NCBI RefSeq assembly: GCF_964204865.1
Contig: NC_135260.1
Coordinates: forward strand, 8,928,001-8,992,000
Source: Styela clava
Taxonomy: Eukaryota; Chordata; Ascidiacea; Stolidobranchia; Styelidae
DNA length: 64,000 nucleotides
Reading direction: 5' to 3'
The notes beneath the pieces were generated by a model that worked only from the letters and a program-made list of their open reading frames with translations, had not been told where the DNA came from and ran no database searches. Positions 44,739 to 55,700 of this stretch are shown piece after piece. Every line of letters begins with the position of its first letter. Within the stretch, counting starts at the first letter, position 1. Made by a program: the position numbers and the translations under genes.

Positions 44739-46265
44739 TTACTGTGCAATTGGATCGCAGAACACAGACAAAAAAACTAAAATGGATTTCAAACACAGGT
44801 ACATCGTGAAGATAAATTTGCAATGTCGTATGTATAGTCTAATTTTGAATCTTGTTTTATTCATGTTCTGATAATGGAGTCCTAACGCGCCAACTAAAAC
44901 TATAGCTTTACTGGTTGCACTCCCTATTGTATAGCCAAATTTGCCCAAATTGAACTAGATGATGTATTCAACCTATTAGAAAAAAAATGATCATTGCCCA
45001 ATCAAATTCAGTAGGCGAGTTGCGACTTGACGCGAATAAGTTTTATGAAACGTAATCTTTCCAGAAACATTAGCTTGAGAACTTCTTTGGCGCTCCCGAA
45101 GTATGTGCACCAAGATGGCGCAAAACCTGGTACACATACTATGTTCAGGCTGTGCGTCATCTTTTTTGTGTACGTCTTCCAAAAGCAGAATTTGTAAATA
45201 TATTGAAAGTTCTTTCTCTCGGTTATCTATAAATAATGTTTTGTGTCGGAAACCCTTTAACATTCATATGATTACTTTGGTACTAATAGCGAATCCCCAA
45301 TACGACAAGCCTCAAAGACTGGCAAGTGTAGGGTAGCTTTCGGGCTTTTTTAGTTTGTGTCGACTAAGTCAAGTCTAAGTGTTTAAAATAGGATCATAAC
45401 AAATTTAAAACTCTGCTGAATATACTATGATAAACACTATTCAATTCTTTGGCTTATTTCAAATTTTAGATTTATATAAATATATTGAATAGCTTCGAAC
45501 GAGTAATTTTTCTCGCATGTATTTAATTTCAGTCGATGAAAAGTGAAGTTTTCATGCAACCTCGATGCGTTTTATTCCATTCTTGTGAATGTGTTTTTAT
45601 TTTTAATACTTATTAAATACTTTTGCTGAATGAAAAAAATTTGGAACTCTCTGTTACAGGTTGATTGTTACAGCGTATATGTCCAACACAAGACAATGGC
45701 CGTTCAAACAGGATTAATAGCTCTGACCAGTAAAAAAAAATTCCCGACGCGTCCGCAAATTTATTGTAATAATACATCAGAGTAGTAGACTTCGAGTCGT
45801 CCATTCTGATGTGTGAATGCACACGGGTTTGCAAGTGTTACTTATTTCTGAAAGCGCGGCCTCGAATTCCCCGCGCCCAAATCCGAATATTCAATTTATT
45901 CATCTTGTAGCTAAATTGTGCAATGTCCAGCAGTGATAATATAAAACTGTGAATGTTTGCATATTGTGTGAAGATACAAAGAAAAACTTTGGTGGTTTCA
46001 TATATCAGCTTTTTCTTTCCAAATTTCGCCGAGTTACACTCTGTTTGACCCAGATCTATACTTCCTTGATTTATCAATTCTACTAGACTCAAGTTTCAGA
46101 TATGTCATCCAAATATTACACGAAGAGGGATTATATGCAACAGCCGACCTTAAAAAACTTCAAAAGCAAAAAACAAATAATCATACAACTTCAAGCTTAA
46201 TCCTATCGCGAACCATGACTTTTCGTCCGGTTACCAGTCCATGTTGAGTATGTGATTAGTTAGAC

Positions 46266-46631
46266 CAGTTCTTAAACTGGGGGGCGCAAGATGCTTTCAC
46301 GTACGTTCGTTGCGTGCTTAGTTCCATCTGAAATTTAGTTTAACTTTACCGGTATTGCAAACTGAGTGGAAAACGGAGAATGTAGGATGACCACTATTTG
46401 ATTATGGCTTTATACAAACGACAGTGAATGGCGAAGTTGTACTCTGATGCGTTTTATGCCTAAACAATCAGAACAATGACGCTATGAGACCACACTTTTA
46501 CAGCGCCATCTTAATATAAAGCAACCAGCCCATCACAAAAGCAGATTTTCAAAGAAAAAAAAGGGGGGGGGGCGCGAAGTTTGTAAGATTTTTCAAAGGA
46601 GGGCGCGACTCAAAAAGTTTAAGAACCACTG
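46266..46631. mobile_element. hAT-like MITE in tandem unit 2
   Basis: 366 bp beginning CAGTTCTTAAACTGGGGGGC and ending with the inverse of CAGTGGTTCTTAAACTTTTT. Perfect 8 bp target duplication AGTTAGAC at 46258-46265 and 46632-46639. Unit 1 (about 44221-44228) and unit 3 show the unoccupied site GATTAGTTAGACAG or its variant. A run of G and an A-run lie near the right end. Non-coding. Confidence 0.85.
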
Positions 46632-46994
46632 AGTTAGACAGTTGTTTTCAGATGCATGGACTTTACATATACTTCGAAACATGTCATAGCCTGTTCTCAC
46701 AAATCTCGGTTGGCACGTGAAGGAAATATGCGATCCAATTAAGCCGATTTTGGACTTCTAACAAAAAAAAAGGTTGCCCACCCCTGGCGTAGGCTATCTC
46801 TACCAATGTTAGTACGACAAAGAAACTCATACCAGCCCAACTTTCGGCTTGGCCAAAAAAACATTAATTGCTGTTTTTTAAAAATAAAGACAACATTTTA
46901 CATGTATTTTAATAAATACATATCTCATTGTTATTAGCTGGATATAATATTATACAATGTCTCATTGAAATGCAAGTCGAGATCATGCATGAAA

Positions 46995-47148
46995 TCCCCA
47001 TTTGTCGAAACCACTGCTAAAAAAAATACAGGTATTGTTCTGTAGAAGAAGAAAAACGCAATCAAGTGCACGTGTCAGAAATCCCCAGTTTTCTGGTTTT
47101 GGCGCGCAAACTAGAATTACTACAAAATTTGGCCAACTTGGACGGTAG
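46995..47148 (+). pseudogene. VPS4-like last-exon fragment, copy 3
   Basis: Same boundaries and the same internal ~74 bp deletion as copy 2. The A-run differs in length and the frame is broken. No upstream exons. Confidence 0.8.
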
Positions 47149-48668
47149 TTACTGTGCAATTGGGTCGCAGAACACAGACAAAAAAACTAAAATGGATTTC
47201 AAACACAGGTACATCGTGAAGATAAATTTGCGATGTCGTATGTATAGTTTAATTTTGAATCTTGTTTTATTCATGTTCTGATAATGAAGTCTTGACGCGC
47301 CAACTAAAACTATAGCTTTACTGGTTGCACTCCCTGTTGTATAGCCAAATTTGCCCAAATTGAACTAGATGATGTATCCAACCTATTAGAAAAAAATTGA
47401 TCATTGCCCAATCAAATTCAGTAGGCGAGTTGCGACTTGACGTGAATAAGTTTTATGAAACGTAATCTTTCCAGAAACATTAGCTTGAGAACTTCTTTGG
47501 CGCTCCCGAAGTATGTGCACCAAGATGGCGCAAAACCTGGTACACATACTATGTTCAGGCTGTGCATCATCTTTTTTGTGTATACGTCTTCCAAAAGCAG
47601 AATTTGTAAATATATTGAAAGTTCTTCTTCCCGGTTATCTATAAATAATGTTTTGTGTCGGAAACCCTTTAACATTCATATGATTACTTTGGTACTAATA
47701 GCGAATCCCCAATACGTCATGCCTCAAAGACTAGCAAGTGTAGAGTAGCTTTCGAGCTTTTTTAGTTTGTGTCGACTAAGTCAAGTCTAAGTGTTTAAAA
47801 TAGGATCATAACAAATTTAAAACTGAATATACTATGATAAACACTATTCAATTCTTTGGCTCATTTCAAATTTTAGATTTATATAAATATATTGAATAGC
47901 TTCGAACGAGTAATTTTTCTCGCATGTATTTAATTTCAGTCGATGAAAAGTGAAGTTTTCATGCAACCTCGATGCGTTTTATTCCATTCCTGTGAATGTG
48001 ATTTTATTTTTAATACTTATTAAATACTTTTGCTGAATGAAAAAAATTTGGAACTCTCCCGGTTACAGGTTGATTGTTACAGGGTATATGTCCAACACAA
48101 GACAATGGCCATTCATACAGGATTAATAGCTCTGACCACTAACAAAAAATTTCCCAACCCGTCCGCAAATTACTTGTAATATTATATCAGAGTAGTAGAC
48201 TTCGAGTCGTCCATTCTGATGTGTGAATGCACACGGGTTTGCAAGTGTCACTCATTTCCTATTAAAGAAAGTGCGGCCTATAAAACTGTAAATGTTTGCA
48301 TATTGTGTAAAGATACAATGAAAAACTTTGGTGGTTCCATATATCAGCTTTTTCTTTCCAATATTCGCCGAATTACTCTCTGTTTGACCCAGATCTATAC
48401 CGCCTTGATTTATCAATTTAACTAGATGAGTAGGCCTACTCAAGTTCCAGATATATCATCCAATTATTACACGAAGAGGGATTATATGCAAAAGCCGACC
48501 TAAAAAAACTTCAAGAGCAAAAAACAAATATTCATATAACTTCAGGCTTAATTCTATCGCGAACCATGACCTCTCGTCCGGTTACCAGTCCATGTTGAGT
48601 ATGTGATTTGTTAGACAGTTGTTTTCAGATGCATGGACTTCACATACACTTTGAAACATGTCATAGTC

Positions 48669-49660
48669 CAGCGTTTCCCAACCTTTTTTGGTCGCGGACT
48701 AATTTCTCACCGGCGAAAACCGTTGCGGACTCAAAGTGCGTTTATTGCAACCGTACTCCATGTGAAGAAGCAATAAAACCAAACACAACGGAATTAGAAC
48801 GAATTTCAAAATCGGAAATTCGCCGCAATTACGCGTCCGTTAAAAGAGCCGACTTTTTTTAGTGTAATGGCCTTTTCTGTCGCACTATATTCAATCCATG
48901 ACAACGACGAGAATTTAAAATGTCTTTCTATTTTAATTGGGTTCATGGTAACTCGCCTTGCCAGATTATATTTTGTTTTGATTCGTATTTTCGAATCGTT
49001 TTTCGTTTTCGTTTATTCGAATTCAATAAATCTGAGCTGTTCGTACAACACTTACGGCGCTCCAGTACTGTACGTGCCAATGTGGGGGCCTAAAGGAAAA
49101 TGCCCTGGTACGTATACTACAGTATCATCCGAAATTTTGCGAAATGCAATTTCTAAAGAAGCGTTTTTAATCGGTCGCGTACAACCATAAAACAAAAATT
49201 ATGGGGTTCACCGTTTTATTTTTAATTTAGAAAATTTGGGTTTCTACCATTGACACCTACTATAAAAAAAATTATTCCTCGTTGTTTGAAATCGCGAGAA
49301 ACACCACGCGTGTGTTGTGTTTTCGTCGAAAATTCGCAAGTGTGTTGTGAAATCCAATCGTTTTGACCTTTCGCGTCACCTGTTACCAAATTTTCGAATA
49401 GTGAATTGCTATTCTAATAGTTGAATATTCGAATATATGCCCAGCCCTACTCAGTAACTAGTAATAATTGACTTGATTAATGTTATGTGGATAAACTTGC
49501 GTTTTATGTTTTATGTAAATTTTAACGTAAATCGTAACTTAGCTGATAGTTAATTTTGGCAAAAACGTTTGCGACTGGCAGTAAATTTCTGGCTCGTTCG
49601 GACTCATTCAAACGCTTCGCGGACTCATTTGAGAGTGCGGACTCGGGTTGGGAAACACTG
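48669..49660. mobile_element. hAT-like element in tandem unit 3
   Basis: 992 bp starting CAGCGTTTCCCAACC and ending with the inverse of CAGTGTTTCCCAACC. It is flanked by TCATAGTC (48661-48668) and GCATAGTC (49661-49668), seven of eight identical. Units 1 and 2 read TCATAGTCTGTTCTCAC or TCATAGCCTGTTCTCAC uninterrupted. An ATTCGAATA-rich segment sits near its right end (49395-49450). No convincing transposase. Confidence 0.85.
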
Positions 49661-49950
49661 GCATAGTCTGTTCTCACAAATCTCGGTTGGCACGTGGAGG
49701 AATTAAGCGATCAATTCAAGCCGATTTTGGACTTTTAACTAAAAAAAAGGTTGCCCACCCCTGACGTAGGCTATCTTTACCAATGTTAGTACGACAAAGA
49801 AACTCATGCCAGCCCAACTTGCGGCTTGGCCAAAAAAAAATTAGTTGCTGTTTTTTAAAAATAAAGACAACATTTTACATATATTTTAATAAATACATAT
49901 CTCATTGTTATCAGCTGGATATAATATTATACAATGTCTCATTGAAATGC

Positions 49951-51900
49951 AAGTCGAGATCACGCATGGCATCCCCATTTGTTGAGACCACTGATAAAAA
50001 AAAAATACAGGTATTGTTCTGTAGAAGAAGAAAAACGCAATCAAGTGTCACGTGTCAGAAATCCTCAGTTTTCTGGTTTTGGCGCGCACACTAGAATTAC
50101 TACAAAATTTGGCCAACTTGGACGGTAGTTACTGTGCATTTGGATCGCAGAACACAGACAAAAAAACTAAAAAGGATTTCAAACACAGGTACATCATGAA
50201 GATAAATTTGCAATGTCGTATGTATAGTCTAATTTAGAATCTTGTTTAATTCATGTTCTGATAATGAAGTCTTAACGCGCCAACTAAAAATATAGCTTTA
50301 CTGGTTGCACTCCCTGTTGTATAGCCAAATTTGCGCAATTTAAACTTGGTGATGTATCCAACCTATTAAAAAAATCGATCTTTGCCTTATCAAATTCAGT
50401 AGCCGCTTTGCGACTTGTTTTGAATAAGTTTTATGAAACGTAATTTTTCGAGCAACATTAGCTTTAGAATTTTATTTTTGTTTACGTCTTCCAAAAGCAG
50501 AATTCGTGAAATATTGAAATTTGTTCTCTCTAGTTATGTATAAATATTGTTTTGTGTGGAAAACCATTTATAATATTCATATAATTACTCTGATAATAGA
50601 GGCGAATCATCGGTACGACAAACCTATACCTCAAAGTAGCAAGTGCGGTCGTTTTTTAGTTTGCGTCGACATAATCTTGTTTTGTTAAAAATAGGCTCCT
50701 AATATCCTAACAGATCCAAAACTCTGCTGACTATGATAAGCAATATTCAATTCATTTGATGATTTTAATTTTTTCGATATAAATATATTGAATAGCTTCA
50801 AACGAATAATTTTTCTTGCATTCATTTTCATTCGGTATGTCCAACGCAAGACAATGGTCATTATTACAGGATTGATAGCAGAAACTTACCCTATGCGCCC
50901 GCAGATTACTTGTAATATTAGAGTAGTATATACTTCGAATCGTCCATTCTGATGTGTGAATGCACGTGCGGTTTCCATGTGTCACTCATATCCTATTAGG
51001 AATGTGGGACAAATTTCCATATATATACGCCTAAATCCGATTCATCATTCAATTAATTCATTTTGTAGTTGAATCGGGCAATTTCCAGCAGCGATAATCT
51101 AAATTCTAAATTGAGAAATTTTGGAGACTTTGTGTTTCCGAGTTTTTCTTTTCAATTTTTGGCGAATTAAACTCTTTTTTTTACCTTAAATCTATCCTTT
51201 CGCGATTTAATGATTTATTTGCCGGAATCTATGATTTATAAATAGGTAACGTAGTCATATATATATTTATATATATATATCACTGCAAAGGTGTATCAAT
51301 CCTGACACGATCAAATCTATGAAATAGAATATCAATAATTAACTAAAATTATGTCTTCATAAAAATATTTTACCTTTCTGAAATTCTCATGTGAACCGAT
51401 GGAGCCTCCACACAAAAAATTAATTAAATATGCTGTTTTGACACAAAAGTTTTCCATACTGAGGAAAAAGTGAAAAGTTAACACTTATTAATGCTTGAAA
51501 ATAGGATTAAATGTTTAAAAATGATGTATTGCATTTATTTTTTATGTAAATTCAACTAAAACAACAATAACGTTTATAACTGTTTAGTTTAAAGTCAAAA
51601 CGCTTATCTCGGTTGGTACGTGTAAAACGTGTACGTGTTTTGCCATTGAATTAAGCAAATTTTGGCACGCGAGCTGAAAGAGGTTGCCCACCTCTGACCC
51701 ATGCAATCTTTACTAATTTTTAATCCGAAAAAGAAACTCATACCAGGCCAGTTTTCGGCTTTACCAAAATACCATAAAACGCCGTTTTTTTTTGTTGAAA
51801 AAAAAAAAAAATTTACATATTTTTCAATACAAAAATCTCATTGTTATTTGATGAATATATAACTATACAAATGTCTCATGAAAGTGCAATACTTTAAAAC
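49951..51900. repeat. Tandem unit 4, most diverged
   Basis: Retains the exon fragment, the CTGATGTGTGAATGCAC block, GGTTGCCCACC and the AAACTCATACCAGGCCAG end in order. It has many substitutions and deletions, including loss of the CGAAGTATGTG block. It carries no insertion. Beyond about 51900 the match is no longer clear. Confidence 0.75.
49972..50128 (+). pseudogene. VPS4-like last-exon fragment, copy 4
   Basis: Shares the internal ~74 bp deletion with copies 2 and 3, ends at the same stop position, and has an expanded A-run. Confidence 0.75.
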
Positions 51901-52440
51901 AACTTGAAATTGTCGGTAAATAAAACAAATGCGAGGTATTTTTCTTTCGCTTAAATGCGATGTAAATCTCACCCATTGAGATAGGCGAGTATTGATGGAT
52001 TTAAAACACCAATGATGCTGTAGAAGAGAATTAAGGGATGAAATTTTGAAATAGGAAATGCGTTGTCATCAGAATAGACGGATCTTTGTTTTATACCTCC
52101 CCAGTGCAATATAGAAAGTATTTTGTATCGGCGACAAGAAATATTTTCATTGTTTGATGCGACTGTTCTTGCGATTATGCTGAAATCACGTAAGATGAGA
52201 TTATATTGGAATGGTGGAAACTACCATCTATGCTGAGGAAACTGCGTACGCAGTTTGATATTTCATATATGTATAGATATATTAACCAATAACTGTCACA
52301 TCTTAGAATTTGCCGCCATTTTTCAATGTAATTTATAGTGAAGTTTTCGTAAAAATACCCTCAAGGTATTTCCAGTAATTATTCAATATATATATATTAC
52401 TCAACACTGACAGCGAGTAAGAAAATTCGAACCCATGCTA
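51901..52440. other. Spacer between the tandem array and the mucin-like gene
   Basis: AT-rich, with short TA microsatellites (for example near 52387). No gene or repeat I can support. Confidence 0.4.
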
Positions 52441-52790
52441 AGCATTTTTGGAATGGCGTAATAATTGTATTTTTTGTTTGGAGGGCGGCAGGGTTATATT
52501 TAGCATTTGGAAAGTTATGCATGAGAATCATTTGAAGCAAGCCAAGTTAATGTAGCTATGTAAATATGGCGTACAGTAACAGAATTATTAGTCAATATGA
52601 TTTTCTTTTCAAAAGGAACCCGTTCTTGAAATTCTGAATCTTATCATTGGGTAAAAAATTTTATGAACCAGATGATTCTGTTGTAATATATTCACTTTGT
52701 TTGATTATCTCACTCAAAGACGGTAAATTTTGTGTCAACAGAATAACTGTTACACAAACGTTTGAATATAATTTTTACTACTACGAAAAG

Positions 52791-55700
52791 ATGACTGACG
52801 AAGGCAAAGGAGATGTCGAGAAAGGGTCAGAAGATCGTCGGCGTCCCGGACAAGAACGAATAGCAAGTGAGTGGGCGTTTCAACTGACCTATTTTCTTTG
52901 TGATGCCCAAAGCTCTCGCCAGGCTGATACTAAAATTGCGTAATATTTTGCGTTACACTTGTTACATGACATTATCAATTCTGTATCTAACATTCTACAT
53001 GATCTCGAGTATATTGTAGTCTCACAGACGTTTGTTAGATTCAAAGTTTAGGCCCAAACGTCATTGTTTCATTTCTTTTCACATTTAATTATCAGTGTCG
53101 GTCTTAATTAGCCTGGTAAACTATTCTTATCAAGTGCCCGCGAAAACAATAAAACTTTTAGCCTAGCGACTTGGATATAGACTCTGGTAGGTATAGATTT
53201 CTTACGTAAGCTCCCGGGAATTTACACTTTATGAAAGTATATTTATATAAGAAATTTATAGAAGCAAATAATATGGGCACGCAATGTATAGCATTAATTT
53301 TAACGGTACCTTTCGTATGCGATTAAATTTATCAAATAACAATTGGATAGATATATATAAATACAAAATATTGCGCTCTAATAATCATAAAAAACAGCGT
53401 TTATTGGCATCGGTTGCCAATAAGCCTAGGTTGCACTTGGGTTGTCTTGAAAATGGCGCCGTATGTATTGCTATAACATCAGTATCTTCCACGAAAGGAT
53501 ACGTTGTCGTCGGTACTGCAGTGTAAATTTCCGGCACGTTTTTTCTTCATTAAATGGCTGAAAATCTGAGCGGGGGGTTAACGTGAATTCCCGTATGTCC
53601 TAAATCAGTGTTCCCCAATTTATGGTGAATGAAAATAGATATTTCTCATATTTTTACAGAAATCATCGGTGCCATTATCATCTGCCTTCTTGTCATTACC
53701 GTCATTGGAATTTTTGTTTATTTCTTTTCAAAAGGTGGTATAATAGTTTTAGTTATCAAGTATATAAAAATAAAAAACTGTTTTAAAGCATTTTAGCATT
53801 AAACGATACCGAGAATTAATGTTGAAAACTGCTATTTTCCAGAAAATATTTCCATCGCCTATTCAGTCAAATCTGCATAAAATAATTAAAGCACGATTTG
53901 CACAAATTTACAAGATAGAAATATTAAGCTTATTTTTAGGCATTATCAACCGTCAAATTTCAACAATTCCTTGTCAAACTCACGTTTTTGTACTTTGCCT
54001 TTATTACTTTTAATATATATGTCAAAACAAAACATTTCGTTATCAATTAAACGTTTGCATTCAGGTTCCGCCGATCCAAATAAAGATTTCAAAGAGGTAA
54101 TTCACACAAAATATTTTTATAAAGATACCATTTTAGTCATTCATTGATGTTTAGTTTGAAAAGCAATATTTTGTAGATGTATGCTGTGTTAGGGTTGATA
54201 CATCTTTGTCTTATGGTGGGGTTAAAATGGGAAGTGATATATATGACCGAAATCCTGCCAAGAAATTGATAAATCACGGAAGTCAGATTGAAGTCAAAAA
54301 AGAGAATAATTCGCCGAAATTAGAAAAATAAAATGACACATGAAAAACAAAAAAAATGATCAATTTGGTATTCTGTTTAATGTGTCTATTGCATACTGAA
54401 CACTTAACCCTGAACTGTATGAAGTCCTATATTCCAATCCTATCATTAATGATGGTGTTAGAGGATTTAAAATTGCAAGTTATCACCTTACATCCTAATT
54501 GGTCGAACGTTTCTTACACAGTAATCGGTCAATTTTGTATAAATAAATTGGAATCATGAAGGGTTTCTCTCGTTGTGAGAAACAAATAAAAATATGACAT
54601 ATTATTATAACTCAGCAAATGTTAACCCTGAAAATCTCAAAAAAGTTTTGTTTTTAAGAAATTCAATGAAAACAAAACATTGGACAGCAGCCTGGTTAAA
54701 GCTCCCAAAAAAACATCCTCGACGACTCATCCTTCAATCAAAGATACCGAAGTTACAGCAATATTGTCTGACATAAAAGGCGCCAGAACATTCAATGAAA
54801 TGTCCCCCATAGAAGACAGCGAAATATTGACAAAGAAACCATTGAGCATGCTTGAAACTACTGTTGCTGCACAGGTTGGGTTTTAGTTTCTTGAACGAAA
54901 TAACATGAATGAGATGCATGAGATAGCCTATTCAAAGAATAATCGCAATTTTCAAGTACCGGTAGTTAGTATCGACTGTAAACAATGCGAAAATGTACAC
55001 TTAAAACAGTGTTACACCAAAATTTCATCCGCATCATTCTGTGTATTACCTTGAATACTTGGGGAAACATAAATACATTCGTTCTCACGACATCACAGAA
55101 GAAAGCAAAATTACAAGCAACTCGGATAGGCAGTTGGTGCATCGTACTCGGAGTTAAATAAGCATGCCAGTCAAGGCATGCTGATTACTAAATTCCTCGC
55201 CCTCCCAGGGTGATTCACTAAGCACTGGCCGATGAAATTATCATACATTATTTTCTAAATTATTTGATACTCCGTAACCAATGCAAATATTTATAAGTAA
55301 CTTATCGTCAAACATCTCAGCGTGAAATGGGATCTAAGGCATTGTCATGGATCAAAGAGGTAGTAGCATAACTTTTATCATTGGTAATATTTGTTACAAT
55401 ATTTTGTACGAACTCAGTGATGTTTATCCGAGCCTTGGAGCTTCTGGCGTGTTTCGAATTGCCATAATAAATATCATATATACTTGTGATGTCCGACACA
55501 CGCCCAAATCTGTTACCTATGATTCCATATCGAGAGTAATTGCTTTTAGTGTTAACCACACACTATTTCATCTTGTTTAATTGTGATTTCGTCAGAAAAT
55601 ATGGAAATCAGATGCTGCCAGCGACACAAAGACAACAAAACCGAAAGCTACAACACAATCGCCCAGAGAATCATCATCAACCTCTGCGACAACAAGGTCG

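Larger units (their letters stand above)
44561..46972. repeat. Tandem unit 2
   Basis: About 2.0 kb of unit sequence plus one insertion (46266-46631). It follows unit 1 directly and begins with the decayed VPS4 exon fragment. The order of all landmarks matches unit 1. Confidence 0.85.
46973..49950. repeat. Tandem unit 3
   Basis: About 2.0 kb of unit sequence plus an insertion at 48669-49660. It is closest to unit 2 by eye. About 80 bp after GTGCGGCCT (near 48275) is deleted relative to units 1 and 2. Confidence 0.85.

Noticed and set aside
44991..47675. Minus-strand ORFs of 85-90 codons recurring in tandem units 2 and 3 (and partly unit 1)
   Set aside because: They recur only because the DNA is duplicated. 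Reading frames differ in length and break between units, the composition is not protein-like, and they overlap the dispersed CGAAGTATGTG module.
48867..49190. 107-codon ORF within the hAT-like element of unit 3
   Set aside because: No transposase motifs; lies in a non-autonomous element with an ATTCGAATA-rich segment and shows no splice or start context.
51255..51280. TA-rich microsatellite, considered as a promoter or origin
   Set aside because: Simple repeat with no adjacent gene start; similar tracts occur throughout the window.
53284..53526. 80-codon ORF in intron 1 of the mucin-like gene
   Set aside because: Lies between two exons that join in phase without it; not found in the second gene copy; no recognisable domain.
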